64,000 nt of DNA from Oceanospirillaceae bacterium ASP10-02a (GTDB taxonomy: Bacteria > Pseudomonadota > Gammaproteobacteria > Pseudomonadales > Balneatricaceae): assembly GCA_905182035.1 (NCBI GenBank), contig CAJIZL010000005.1, forward strand, positions 62,001 to 126,000, in the 5' to 3' direction. The notes under the pieces are model-generated. The model saw only the letters and a program-made list of their open reading frames with translations, searched no databases and was not told the origin of the DNA. A program made the position numbers and the translations under genes. Below, in pieces: positions 7,327 to 16,061 of the stretch (positions are counted from its first letter, which is position 1; the number at the start of each line of letters is the position of its first letter).

Positions 7327-8361
7327 ATGAAATTTCAATTAGCTATAAATCTTGAGCGCCTGGATAGTAGTCTCGATATGAAGGATGTTTCCCGCCACAC
7401 GTTAGAAATGGTGCAAATGGCTGAGGATGGTGGGTTTGAGATTGTCTGGGCTGCTGAACATCATGCTCTGGAAATGACGATTGCCCCCAACCCGTTTCAA
7501 ATACTGACATGGTGGGCTGGCGAGACCAATAAAATTAGACTTGGAACGGCTTGTGTCAATGCAGCCTATTGGCATCCGATTAAGTTAGCAGGGGAAGCTG
7601 CGTTCCTTGATTTGGTTAGTGGTGGCCGATTGGAATTTGGCATTGGGTCTGGGGCGTATCAGCGTGAGTTTGATCGAATGAAGCCTGGTTTACTTCAGTC
7701 TGATGGGTATAAATATATGCAGGAAATGCTGCCTGCCGTCTTGGCTCTATGGAAGGGTGATTATGCGCATGAGGGGGAATACTGGCAGTTTCCGACCTCG
7801 ACTTCAGTGCCAAAGCCTTTACAAGCTGACCCACGTATTTGGGTCGCAGCTAGATCACCGATCACTTATGATTATGCTGTTGCTAATAATGCTAATATTA
7901 TGTGTTGGCCGTTCACGCGTCCACATGCCGAGGCCGAGTTGTACAGGAGGCATTTAGATGAATCCATTGCAAAGCATGGCGGTACTGCGAACCCAATTTT
8001 TGCACTAATGCGCCATACTGCCCTGTATGAAAATCAGTCGGACCGCGATAAGGCAATCAACGCGATTACACGTGTTTTGGGGCAATTCGAAAACTTATAC
8101 CGTAATCTTGGCGACGTTGAAAATGGATTTCCGAAAGAAATCCCACTTTGTGAGTTAGAGGGCCGCGAACAATATGACCCTTTAATGTTGGAGGAAAACC
8201 TGATGTTTGGGTCACCCGATACTGTGATCAAAAAGCTCAAGCGTTATCAGATGTTGGGTGTAGATGAGTTCATTTATTATGCCTCTATGGGACTCGATCA
8301 CGCAGCTCAAAAACGATCGTTGCGGATGTTTTGCAACGAAGTAATCCCAGAATTCAAATAA
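7327..8361 (+). CDS. LLM-class flavin-dependent oxidoreductase (first of pair)
   Basis: A protein of 344 residues of the bacterial luciferase-like superfamily: EMVQMAEDGGFEIVWAAEHH, APNPFQILTWWAGETNKIRLGTA, DLVSGGRLEFGIGSG, VPKPLQADPRIWVAARSP and a late MFGSPDTVIKKLKRYQMLGVDEF. These proteins use FMNH2 from a separate reductase to oxygenate substrates (RutA, TgnB, SsuD and type II Baeyer-Villiger enzymes). The start at 7327 is preferred over an upstream ATG at 7264 because AAAGGA precedes it by 9 bases. It opens an operon with a second LLM protein, hydrolase, RidA, aldehyde dehydrogenase and decarboxylase. The substrate is unknown. Confidence 0.88.
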   Translation: MKFQLAINLERLDSSLDMKDVSRHTLEMVQMAEDGGFEIVWAAEHHALEMTIAPNPFQILTWWAGETNKIRLGTACVNAAYWHPIKLAGEAAFLDLVSGGRLEFGIGSGAYQREFDRMKPGLLQSDGYKYMQEMLPAVLALWKGDYAHEGEYWQFPTSTSVPKPLQADPRIWVAARSPITYDYAVANNANIMCWPFTRPHAEAELYRRHLDESIAKHGGTANPIFALMRHTALYENQSDRDKAINAITRVLGQFENLYRNLGDVENGFPKEIPLCELEGREQYDPLMLEENLMFGSPDTVIKKLKRYQMLGVDEFIYYASMGLDHAAQKRSLRMFCNEVIPEFK

Positions 8362-8410
8362 CGAGTCGCTCATGTCAATTGGATGTAATTTTTAAAAAAA
8401 GGTGATGATG

Positions 8411-9547
8411 ATGAAATTTGGATACTTTTATAACCTAACCAATTGGGATCATAGACCCTATCAAGAACTCATTGATGAAACGCGTAATGTTGCCCAATAT
8501 TGCGATAAAACAGGTTGGGATTCTATCTGGATGACGGAACATCATATTAATCATGAGGGCATGGATGCGTGTCCTAATCCTCTAATGATGTCCGCTGACA
8601 TTGCCGCAAGAACCCAACAGATTCGTGTTGGTCAGGCGGCAAGTATTATTCCATTTTGGAATCCACTGCGTTTTGCGGAAGATGTGGCATTGCTTGATCA
8701 ATTGTCAAACGGCCGTGTTGAATGCGGTATTGGCCGAGGTGTTTATGGTCGTGAGGCCATTCATATGAACCCTGAAGCTGATGTTGCTGATCCCGCGAAG
8801 AATTATCGCCTGTTTGAAGAATCTCTCAATATTGTTAAAAAAGCCTGGACTCAGGATTTGTTTGATCATCAGGGTGAGTTTTATAATTATCCAGCCCCCA
8901 ATTTTAAATGGCAGCACGATATGAGCCCTCCAGATCCAAGCTTTATGGATTTAGAGACAAATGCCTTGACTAAAATAGGGCTGGTACCCAGACCATTGCA
9001 GCAGCCACATCCACCAATCTGGCAGGTTGTTGATGGTGCCAGTTCAATAGAGTGGGCCGGTTTACATGGTTTAAAAAGTATTATGTGGATACCTACTGTG
9101 GCTGCACTAAAACCACGTTTTGAAATATTTCAGAAAGCTCGGTCTGAATATAAAGGGCATCAAGTACCATTAGGTGAAGGCATTTCTTTAGTGCGTGACA
9201 TGTTTGTTGCAGATAGCATGGATGAGGCACGAGAATTGGCAGCGGAAGGTATACTTACTTATATTCGCTGGATAGCCCATTGGCGTGGTCTTGGCAACCA
9301 TATGAACCCTGGTGAAGAGTTGCCAGAGACGCCCAACAAGCTAGATTTACTGGATTATGATTTTCTGCATCCTAGAAATTTATTGTTTGGTACGCCTGAC
9401 TACGTGGCTGAAAAAATTCATGAATTGCAAACTGAGTTGGGGCTTGAGCATTTACAGGTTTGGTCTAACTTCCCATGTGTACCGCACAAGCATGTAATGA
9501 AGAGTGTGAAAATGTTCACTGAGAAAGTTATGCCTCAGTTTTGTTAA
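8411..9547 (+). CDS. LLM-class flavin-dependent oxidoreductase (second of pair)
   Basis: A luciferase-like protein of 378 residues: KTGWDSIWMTEHHINHEG, ARTQQIRVGQAASIIPFWNPLRFAEDVALLDQLSNGRVECGIGRG, LVPRPLQQPHPPIWQV and LFGTPDYVAEKIHELQTELGL. It is clearly related to but distinct from the preceding LLM protein, so the pair could form a LuxAB-like heterodimer or act at two steps. Four start codons lie in a row (GTG 8402, ATG 8405, 8408, 8411); I chose 8411 from its spacing to AAGG at 8399-8402, but any is possible. No flavin reductase is encoded in the window. Confidence 0.88.
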   Translation: MKFGYFYNLTNWDHRPYQELIDETRNVAQYCDKTGWDSIWMTEHHINHEGMDACPNPLMMSADIAARTQQIRVGQAASIIPFWNPLRFAEDVALLDQLSNGRVECGIGRGVYGREAIHMNPEADVADPAKNYRLFEESLNIVKKAWTQDLFDHQGEFYNYPAPNFKWQHDMSPPDPSFMDLETNALTKIGLVPRPLQQPHPPIWQVVDGASSIEWAGLHGLKSIMWIPTVAALKPRFEIFQKARSEYKGHQVPLGEGISLVRDMFVADSMDEARELAAEGILTYIRWIAHWRGLGNHMNPGEELPETPNKLDLLDYDFLHPRNLLFGTPDYVAEKIHELQTELGLEHLQVWSNFPCVPHKHVMKSVKMFTEKVMPQFC

Positions 9548-9567
9548 TATGTAATGTTAGATGAAAT

Positions 9568-10362
9568 ATGAATGCTAAAATAAAAGCCGATACGGCTTTT
9601 CAACAGGATGGTGCAGGGCCTGTTGTTGTACTAATACATGGCTTAGGCCTCAACATGGATATGTGGCAATGGCAGCTTGATGCGCTCTTGCAACACTTCA
9701 CTGTGTTGCGTTATGACCTGCTTGGGCATGGGGACAGCATTAAGCCTAAGGGTGCTTATACCATGCCGCAGATGGTTGATCAGTTACATCGACTTATTGA
9801 TGCTCAAGGGCATCAGCATTGTGTAGTCATCGGGTTTTCGTTAGGAGGTTTGATTGCCAAGGCATTTACTCTTGCTCATCCTGACCGGGTATCTGCTTTG
9901 GTGGTGATGAACTCAGCCCATGCGCGCACGGATGAGCAGCGAGCAGGGATTATGTTACGGGTGGAACAGTGTCGCGCTGATGGCCCTGGGACAACGGTTT
10001 CAGATGCATTGGCACGTTGGTTTTCGACCGGGTTTATAGAAAACAACCCTGAGACTATTGAGAAGGTTCGTCAATGGGTATTGGCAAATGACAAGCAGGT
10101 ATATCCTGAGTTATATATGTTGTTGGCTAATGCTGATATAGGTATGGAGGAGGCAATTTCTACTATTGTGTGTCCGACACTTATTTTGACTGGTGCAGAA
10201 GATTATGGTAATTCAGCCGAAATGGCCGAAAAAATGGCTGTCAAAATACCTGGATCAAGATTAGCGATTCTGCAGGGATTGAGGCACATGGCTTTAGTAG
10301 AAGATCCACCAACAGTCAATCGCATTGTTATAGGCTTTTTATCTACTGTGTTTGAAGAATAG
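9568..10362 (+). CDS. Alpha/beta hydrolase (enol-lactonase-like)
   Basis: A protein of 264 residues with oxyanion segment LIHGLG (22-27), YDLLGHGDS, nucleophile motif GFSLGG (Ser91), Asp212 in TGAEDYGN and His240 in GLRHMALVEDP, a complete catalytic triad. The overall pattern is that of 3-oxoadipate enol-lactonase (PcaD) and RutD-like hydrolases. It lies 20 bases after the second LLM gene. In this context it probably hydrolyses a lactone, enol-ester or carbamate formed after flavin-dependent oxygenation; the exact substrate is inferred only from context. Confidence 0.87.
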   Translation: MNAKIKADTAFQQDGAGPVVVLIHGLGLNMDMWQWQLDALLQHFTVLRYDLLGHGDSIKPKGAYTMPQMVDQLHRLIDAQGHQHCVVIGFSLGGLIAKAFTLAHPDRVSALVVMNSAHARTDEQRAGIMLRVEQCRADGPGTTVSDALARWFSTGFIENNPETIEKVRQWVLANDKQVYPELYMLLANADIGMEEAISTIVCPTLILTGAEDYGNSAEMAEKMAVKIPGSRLAILQGLRHMALVEDPPTVNRIVIGFLSTVFEE

Positions 10363-10410
10363 TCGTGTCGAATATATGCCTTTAGCGTCTCATAATGGAG
10401 GGTTTTGGTT

Positions 10411-10833
10411 GTGATACTAGATGGGGTTGAAGTTCTGGGCGGACCGGTGGTAATCAATAATCGGCGGTTATCTTTGTCGAAGGCCGTTAGAGCTGGAAAT
10501 TTTATATTCCTTACTGGGCAAATACCTATGCTGGATGGAAAGCCAATGACAGAAGGAAGTATAGAAGAGCAAACCAAAAACTGTATTGAACATATACGTT
10601 TAACACTTTTGGATTGCGGATGTGATTTGCATAACGTTGTGAAGTCCATGATATGGCTGAAAGATCGAACAGATTTTCCAGGGTTTAATGAGGTTTACGG
10701 TCAATACTTTACAGAAATGCCACCTGCACGTTCAGCCTTGGTGTCTGACTTTTTAGTGGATATAAAAATTGAAATTGAATGCATCGCGTATATTAGTGAT
10801 GGACATAAGCCATCGAAAATTAACGTTGATTAG
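10411..10833 (+). CDS. RidA-family enamine/imine deaminase
   Basis: A protein of 140 residues of the YjgF/YER057c/UK114 (RidA) family: LSLSKAVRAGNFIFLTGQIPM, EGSIEEQTKNCIEHI, VVKSMIWLKDRTDFPGFNEVYGQYF, PPARSALVSDFL and EIECIAYI. RidA proteins hydrolyse enamines and imines; pathway-specific members include RutC and 2-aminomuconate deaminase. GTG 10411 is preferred since GGAGGG at 10397-10402 lies 8 bases upstream; a TTG at 10405 is too close. Its presence between hydrolase and aldehyde dehydrogenase suggests the pathway substrate carries nitrogen that leaves as ammonia. Confidence 0.87.
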   Translation: MILDGVEVLGGPVVINNRRLSLSKAVRAGNFIFLTGQIPMLDGKPMTEGSIEEQTKNCIEHIRLTLLDCGCDLHNVVKSMIWLKDRTDFPGFNEVYGQYFTEMPPARSALVSDFLVDIKIEIECIAYISDGHKPSKINVD

Positions 10834-10887
10834 AGTTAAGTAATGACACCATATTTTCTATTGGGATCATGACATTGGAGTAATACT

Positions 10888-12375
10888 ATGACTGAATTAA
10901 AAAAATATCAGATGTATATTGACGGTAAGTACGTTAATGCAGAGAACAATAAAACGTTCGAAAGTATGAATCCGGCGACGGGTGAATCGTGGGCGACTAT
11001 TCCTGAAGCTAGTGCTAAGGATGTGGATCTTGCTGTTAAGGCAGCGCATCGAGCATTTACCTCTGGCCCATGGAGTACGATGTTACCAACACAGCGGGGT
11101 AAATTGTTACGCAGGTTGGGCGATCTCTTAGCTAAACATTCTGAAGAACTGGGTGAGATTGAAACTACGGACACAGGAAAATTATTAAAAGAAACTCGAT
11201 GGCAAGCGGGTTATATTTCAGAGTATTTTCATTATTATGCTGGGCTGGCAGATAAGGTGCAGGGTGCGACGCTGCCGATAGATAAAGCTGATATGTTTGC
11301 CATGACTATTCGTGAGCCCCTGGGCGTGGTTGCAGCGATTGTGCCCTGGAATTCCCAGCTGTTTTTGACGGCAGTAAAGTTGGGGCCTGCTTTGGCAACA
11401 GGAAATACAGTTGTTTTAAAGGCATCCGAGCATGCTTCAGCTCCGATGTTGGCGTTTGCCAAAGTTTTTGAAGAGGCGGGTTTCCCTCCTGGTGTAGTTA
11501 ATATTGTTACCGGTTTTGGTGACCCCTGTGGCAAGGTGCTGAGTTCACACCCATTAGTGGATCGAATTAGTTTTACGGGTGGCTTAGAAACGGCGAGGCA
11601 TATCATTCGTAATTCAGCAGAAAACTTTGCTCAGGTGTCAACCGAGCTTGGTGGAAAGTCACCTATGATTATTTTTGCCGATGCTGATATGAAAAGTGCC
11701 ATTAACGGTATATTGTTAAGCGTTTTTAGCGCCAGTGGACAGAGTTGTGTGGCGGGTTCACGTTTATTAATTCAAGACAGTATTTATGATGAAGTAGTTG
11801 CCAAAATTGCAGAACGTGCAGCTGAAATATGCATTGGTGATCCGCTGGATGACAAGACTCAAATGGGGCCATTAGCAACGCGTAACCAATTGGATAATAT
11901 TGAGCACAGTATCCGATTATCGTTGGAAATGGGTGCAAAGCTGGTTTATGGAGCGCGTCGTCCAAGTGGTTTAAACCCTGAAGGTTTGTACTATGAGCCT
12001 ACTATAATTGAGTGTCCGAATATGGATGTGCACGTGGCGAAGACCGAAATGTTCGGACCTGTTGTTAGTGTATTGCGATTTAAAGATGAAAAAGAAGCTA
12101 TTGCGATTGCTAATAATACAAACTTCGGTCTTGCTTCAGGTATTTTTACCACCAATATTGGTCGTGGCATAAGAATGAGTAAAGCTATTCGTTCGGGCAT
12201 CGTTTGGATTAATACCTACCGAGCAGTATCACCAATGGCGCCATTTGGTGGGTTTAAGGACAGTGGTCATGGTCGTGAGTCCGGCCTTGAAGCAGTTTAC
12301 GACTACACCCGAGAGAAAACTATTTGGATTAACACTTCGTCTGAGCCAATTGATGATCCTTTTCGTATGCAATGA
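10888..12375 (+). CDS. NAD(P)-dependent aldehyde dehydrogenase
   Basis: A full-length ALDH of 495 residues with PWN (153-155), Lys178 in VVLKASE, FTGG (229-232), ELGGKSP with general base Glu253, catalytic Cys287 in SGQSCVAGSR, and EMFGPV near the C-terminus. The best family fit is the muconic-semialdehyde/betaine-aldehyde-like group. In this operon it would oxidise a semialdehyde released after ring opening; 2-aminomuconate-6-semialdehyde and 2-hydroxymuconate-semialdehyde dehydrogenases are the closest known analogies given the RidA gene before it and the PcaC-like gene after it. Confidence 0.88.
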   Translation: MTELKKYQMYIDGKYVNAENNKTFESMNPATGESWATIPEASAKDVDLAVKAAHRAFTSGPWSTMLPTQRGKLLRRLGDLLAKHSEELGEIETTDTGKLLKETRWQAGYISEYFHYYAGLADKVQGATLPIDKADMFAMTIREPLGVVAAIVPWNSQLFLTAVKLGPALATGNTVVLKASEHASAPMLAFAKVFEEAGFPPGVVNIVTGFGDPCGKVLSSHPLVDRISFTGGLETARHIIRNSAENFAQVSTELGGKSPMIIFADADMKSAINGILLSVFSASGQSCVAGSRLLIQDSIYDEVVAKIAERAAEICIGDPLDDKTQMGPLATRNQLDNIEHSIRLSLEMGAKLVYGARRPSGLNPEGLYYEPTIIECPNMDVHVAKTEMFGPVVSVLRFKDEKEAIAIANNTNFGLASGIFTTNIGRGIRMSKAIRSGIVWINTYRAVSPMAPFGGFKDSGHGRESGLEAVYDYTREKTIWINTSSEPIDDPFRMQ

Positions 12376-12419
12376 TTGGTATGATTTAATAAACAATAGA
12401 AATATAGAGAGAGCAAGGT

Positions 12420-12791
12420 ATGGCATCAGAAAAATTTGAAGAAGGCCTGAAAATACGTAAAGAAGTTGTTGGTGAAGAGTATGTAAATAATTCGTTAAAG
12501 AACGCGGATGAATTAACCATGCCTTTACAGGAGTTAGTGACTGAGTATTGTTGGGGTAGTGTTTGGAGCAGAGATGGTTTACCAAGAAAAACGCGAAGTT
12601 TGCTTAATCTTGTTATGTTAACGGCGTTAAACCGCCCTCATGAATTAAGGTTACATTTAGTTGGAGCAATTAATAACGGTTGTAGCAAAGAAGAAATTAT
12701 GGAAGCTTTGTTGCAAACGGCTATTTATTGTGGAGTGCCTGCAGCGATTGACAGCACTAAAATTGCCAAAGAGGTTCTTGCTGAACTGTAG
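12420..12791 (+). CDS. Carboxymuconolactone decarboxylase family protein (PcaC-like)
   Basis: A protein of 123 residues, the size of PcaC. It begins KFEEGLKIRKEVVGEEYV as in 4-carboxymuconolactone decarboxylases, has WSRDGLPRKTRSLLNLVMLTALNRPHELRLHLVGAINNG (with the His in HELRLH) and ends in a helix pair. It lacks the CxxC of AhpD-type peroxidases, supporting a decarboxylase or isomerase role. It is the last gene of the LLM operon, facing the BKACE gene convergently. With the PcaD-like hydrolase it suggests a beta-ketoadipate-like lower pathway. Confidence 0.87.
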   Translation: MASEKFEEGLKIRKEVVGEEYVNNSLKNADELTMPLQELVTEYCWGSVWSRDGLPRKTRSLLNLVMLTALNRPHELRLHLVGAINNGCSKEEIMEALLQTAIYCGVPAAIDSTKIAKEVLAEL

Positions 12792-12915
12792 ATTTTATCA
12801 GCGCTTGCATGATCTATAAATCGGGCATTTTAGCGCCTGCTGATGCCCATCTTAGCCGCGTTATTTACAGCAATAAGCGACTCAGCAGACACAAAAACGA
12901 ATGCGTTATTCCAAT

Positions 12916-13809
12916 CTACTTATACGACACGGCCGGTAGACCAAGTTGTTCACGAGCTTCTACCGGGTCGCTTACAACTCGTGAGCCGAGTCGTTCAATG
13001 ATTTCACGGGCACGTTGAACTAAAGACTCATTGCTTGCTAAAACGCCTCTATCTAGATAAATGTTGTCTTCTAAACCAACGCGTACGTTACCTCCCAATA
13101 AAACCGCTTGAGCGACCATTGGCATTTCCATCCGTCCTATGCCGAATCCTCCCCAGTTTGCATTGGCAGGTAGGGCATTACGCATAGCCATCATACTCTC
13201 TGAATCAGCGGCGGCACCCCAGGTTAAACCCAGACAAATTTGGAATAAGGGATCATCATCAATTAGTCCCTCAGTCATCAACTGTTGAGCAATACGAATA
13301 TGGCTAAGGTCGAATACTTCAAGTTCTGGTTTCACACCCCACTGCTGAGCTAATATGGCCATTTCCCGGAGACAATCCAGCGTGCTGACGTAGATGTCGT
13401 TGTCGCCGAAGTTCATAGTGCCACAATCTAGTGTGCATACTTCTGGTTGCACCGCTTTAATGTGTGCCATTCTCTCAACTGCGCTGATGAGGTCAGAACC
13501 TTCGGCTGGCATATTTGGGTTTTCTTGACTTGGTATCCAGTCGCCACCCATTCCCGCTGTAACATTGATAATAACATCAGTGTCGCTAGCTCGAACTAGA
13601 CCAATCACTTCTTTGAATAATTCAATATCCCGTGAACCTTTACCTGTTATAGGATCTCGAACATGAATATGAGCCATAGCAGCACCGGCTTTGGCGGCAG
13701 CAATAACTGAATCAGAAATTTGTTGAGGAGTGACAGGGATATCTGGATGTTTGGCAAGCGTGTCTCCTGCTCCAGTTATGGCACAAGTAATAATTACATT
13801 GTTTTTCAT
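12916..13809 (-). CDS. BKACE (3-keto-acid cleavage enzyme, DUF849)
   Basis: A protein of 297 residues of the 3-keto-5-aminohexanoate cleavage family. It has [19 protein letters not shown] with the zinc-binding His47 and His49, and downstream [21 protein letters not shown] and [14 protein letters not shown]. These enzymes convert a beta-keto acid plus acetyl-CoA to acetoacetate plus a new CoA ester. The start at 13809 is chosen for AGGAAA just upstream; a 20-residue extension is unlikely. Next to a carnitine-dehydrogenase-like gene, it most plausibly acts as dehydrocarnitine cleavage enzyme (CdhC/DhcA-type), giving betainyl-CoA. Other BKACE substrates remain possible. Confidence 0.88.
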   Translation of the reverse strand: MKNNVIITCAITGAGDTLAKHPDIPVTPQQISDSVIAAAKAGAAMAHIHVRDPITGKGSRDIELFKEVIGLVRASDTDVIINVTAGMGGDWIPSQENPNMPAEGSDLISAVERMAHIKAVQPEVCTLDCGTMNFGDNDIYVSTLDCLREMAILAQQWGVKPELEVFDLSHIRIAQQLMTEGLIDDDPLFQICLGLTWGAAADSESMMAMRNALPANANWGGFGIGRMEMPMVAQAVLLGGNVRVGLEDNIYLDRGVLASNESLVQRAREIIERLGSRVVSDPVEAREQLGLPAVSYK

Positions 13810-13983
13810 TATATATTTCCTAGCAGTTAAGTTAGTCTGTAGTTTCAGCAGAAAAGTTATTGTTAGCATTTGCTATTATCAATATCGGACTTAATCTGGA
13901 GTGTCATTTTTTGGTTAAATTTATGTGTATGTTTGACTCTGGAAAGAGTTGGCTAATAAATCAAACATGTTAGCTGCAAATAA

Positions 13984-14952
13984 TCACGTTAAAGGTAATT
14001 TACAATTTTTTAATGCGTTCTGGATGGCGACCAGACCTTCGTCCCTAGCTCGACTAAGCGTTATATAATCATTGTCACTAGCTTCACGAATACAGCCATC
14101 AACCATTTTATTGCGTAATGATTTAGTAAGTTCGGGCGCTTCAAGGCGTGTCCATGGAAGCTTTAGAGCGGGGCCGAATTGGTCGAGATTATAGGCCATG
14201 CCTCCTTCACCACCGCCGTTGTGAAAGGTCAGACAGGGGCCCATTAATGCCCAACGAGGCCCCGGACCATTGGTGATGGCAAAGTCAATTTCTTCAACGG
14301 TGGCTTCGTCATTATCTACCATGTGGAGGGCTTCACGCCAAATAGCTTCTTGTAAGCGAGTGGCAATAAAACCAGGAATCTCTTTGCGCAATACCAGTGG
14401 GGCTTTGCCTGCAATTTTGTAAAACTCAACTAACCATTCTACGGCTTCGGGGGCAGTTTGATCGCCTTTAACAATTTCCACTAAAGGTAATAGGTAAGGC
14501 GGGTTAAATGGGTGCCCTACCACCGTGCGTAGAGGGGTAGCACAGTGTGCTTGAATGTCGGTCATGGATAAACCAGAAGTGCTTGAAGCAATCACAACGT
14601 TAGTGGGAGCTAGGTCTCCTAATTGGGCATAAACACCTTGTTTCAAATCGATATTTTCAGGCACACTTTCCTGAATGAAATCTGCTGTGGAAACAGCCTC
14701 TTTGAGATTATTGGTGCAGGTCAAGTTGTCTAATGAGGCACCTTCAGACAGCCCTAGCTGTTTAAGGCTGATCCAGGCGTTTTCAATCAGCAAGCGCAGT
14801 GCAGGTTCTTCATCCAGACTGTGTATGTAGCTAGTGACGGTATAACCATGGGCTAAAAAATAAGCAGCCCAGCCTGCCCCAATTGGGCCTGCGCCAAGAC
14901 AGGTGACGGCCTTGACATCGTTAGGGTTTATTGGTTTGAAGGTGGAAGTCAT
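13984..14952 (-). CDS. L-carnitine-dehydrogenase-like 3-hydroxyacyl dehydrogenase
   Basis: A protein of 322 residues, matching the length of L-carnitine 3-dehydrogenase (CdhA, about 321). It has a Rossmann motif CLGAGPIGAGWAAYFLAHG, FIQESVPENIDLK, SSTSGLSMTDIQ, GHPFNPPYLLPLVEIVKG and the C-terminal domain with IPGFIATRLQEAIWREALHMV. The insert-free layout and GPGPRWALMGPCLTFHNGGGEGG fit the carnitine/gulonate dehydrogenase branch rather than fatty-acid enzymes. It sits between CaiD-like hydratase and BKACE, exactly where carnitine is oxidised to 3-dehydrocarnitine. Substrate assignment is an inference from context. Confidence 0.85.
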   Translation of the reverse strand: MTSTFKPINPNDVKAVTCLGAGPIGAGWAAYFLAHGYTVTSYIHSLDEEPALRLLIENAWISLKQLGLSEGASLDNLTCTNNLKEAVSTADFIQESVPENIDLKQGVYAQLGDLAPTNVVIASSTSGLSMTDIQAHCATPLRTVVGHPFNPPYLLPLVEIVKGDQTAPEAVEWLVEFYKIAGKAPLVLRKEIPGFIATRLQEAIWREALHMVDNDEATVEEIDFAITNGPGPRWALMGPCLTFHNGGGEGGMAYNLDQFGPALKLPWTRLEAPELTKSLRNKMVDGCIREASDNDYITLSRARDEGLVAIQNALKNCKLPLT

Positions 14953-15048
14953 ACTAAATATTCTCGTGTATTGAATGACGAATTCAAACAGGTGACAAAG
15001 GCAATATTCAGGTCCATTGTCATCTGATTTTCGGGTGCAGGTATCAGC

Positions 15049-15849
15049 TTATTTACCTTTAAACGCAGGTGCGCGTTTTTCTACAAATGCTTCTACACCC
15101 TCTTGTGCATCGTCTGATGACAGCAGGGCGCGGTATGTAGGCAGGTCGGCTGTTCGCATGGTTTTAAAGGCTTCCTGGATTGTGTCACCTTCAATAGCAC
15201 GCATTAATTCTTTTATTGATTGCACCGCTAGTGGTGCAGAATTGGCTAATTTTTCAGCCCAAGCTCTAGCAGCTTCCATTAGTTTCTCTTGAGGTACGAC
15301 TTTGTTAACCATACCGTAGCTTGCCGCTTCTGTTGCAGACATGCGCTCGCCAATTAAAAACATTTCCATTGACTTGTTGTAGGGCAGGCGCTTTGCAAGG
15401 CGCTGTATTGCGCCAGCATCAGGGACAAGACCAAGAGGCAGTTCTGGCAAGGCAAATTCAACATTGTCGCTAGCAATCAATAAATCACAGGCTAAGGCGA
15501 GTTCAAAGCCACCACCAATGACCAGACCATTTAGTGCGGCAATAACGGGCTTATTCAAATTCCACATTTCGGTTAGGCCAGCAAAACCACCCGGGCCATA
15601 ATCATCTTCCCACCAATTATCAGTTTGCATTTCACCGGCGTTGAGGGCTTTTAAATCCCACCCGGCACAAAAAATTCGATCGCCAGCGCCAGTAATAATA
15701 CCGACGCTTAATTCAGGGTCATCACGAAGCATAACAAAGGCCTCACCAAGTTTCTGACTGATGGTAATATCAATTGCATTGGCCTTAGGGTTGTCGAGGA
15801 TAATTTCAAGTATGCGACCATTACGTGTTACTTTGACCTGCTCTTGCAT
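15049..15849 (-). CDS. CaiD-like enoyl-CoA hydratase (crotonobetainyl-CoA hydratase-like)
   Basis: A crotonase of 266 residues that closely follows the remembered E. coli CaiD sequence: LDNPKANAID, IITGAGDRIFCAGWDLKA, an acidic insert ending GPGGFAGLTE, NKPVIAALNGLVIGGGFELALA (Glu116), EFALPELPLGLVPDAG (Glu136) and a final KRAPAFKGK. Both catalytic glutamates are present. The ATG at 15849 is chosen for a GGGAAG ribosome site and because CaiD-like similarity begins there. It leads the leftward operon with the dehydrogenase and BKACE and has a CGAA direct repeat about 70 bp upstream. It probably hydrates crotonobetainyl-CoA to carnitinyl-CoA. Confidence 0.86.
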   Translation of the reverse strand: MQEQVKVTRNGRILEIILDNPKANAIDITISQKLGEAFVMLRDDPELSVGIITGAGDRIFCAGWDLKALNAGEMQTDNWWEDDYGPGGFAGLTEMWNLNKPVIAALNGLVIGGGFELALACDLLIASDNVEFALPELPLGLVPDAGAIQRLAKRLPYNKSMEMFLIGERMSATEAASYGMVNKVVPQEKLMEAARAWAEKLANSAPLAVQSIKELMRAIEGDTIQEAFKTMRTADLPTYRALLSSDDAQEGVEAFVEKRAPAFKGK

Positions 15850-15916
15850 TTTGCTTCCCATTAAATTCGTCATGAAGCAAACATAATGTGGCAAACTAGT
15901 GTTATCGATTTTATGT

Positions 15917-15945
15917 TTTGCGACATAATAAGCACTAATTCGACA
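15917..15945 (-). promoter_or_regulatory. 20-bp-spaced CGAA direct repeat upstream of the CaiD-like gene
   Basis: On the minus strand TGTCGAA (CGAA at 15942-15939) is followed exactly 20 bp later by TGTCGCA (15922-15919), the second with one mismatch. It ends 70 bp before the ATG at 15849. Spacing, orientation and half-site match three other sites in the island and fit an AraC-type activator bound on one face of the helix. Confidence 0.55.
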
Positions 15946-16061
15946 CTTATGTTGAAATAGGATTTGATGATTGGGCTGCAAAAATTGGCGGGCTAATCTG
16001 TGCGAAAAATAACGGAAGTCAAAAGTAGAGTTTTCTCGTAAACTTTATGCAGGAGACCCAT

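Noticed and set aside
12826-12850. Stem GGGCAT/ATGCCC between the converging decarboxylase and BKACE genes
   Set aside because: Only six pairs with a long loop and no T-run, so not supportable as a terminator.
14953-15048. A fifth CGAA direct repeat before the carnitine-dehydrogenase-like gene
   Set aside because: CGAA/TTCG tetramers occur but not at 20-bp direct spacing; the gene is probably read from the CaiD-like promoter.
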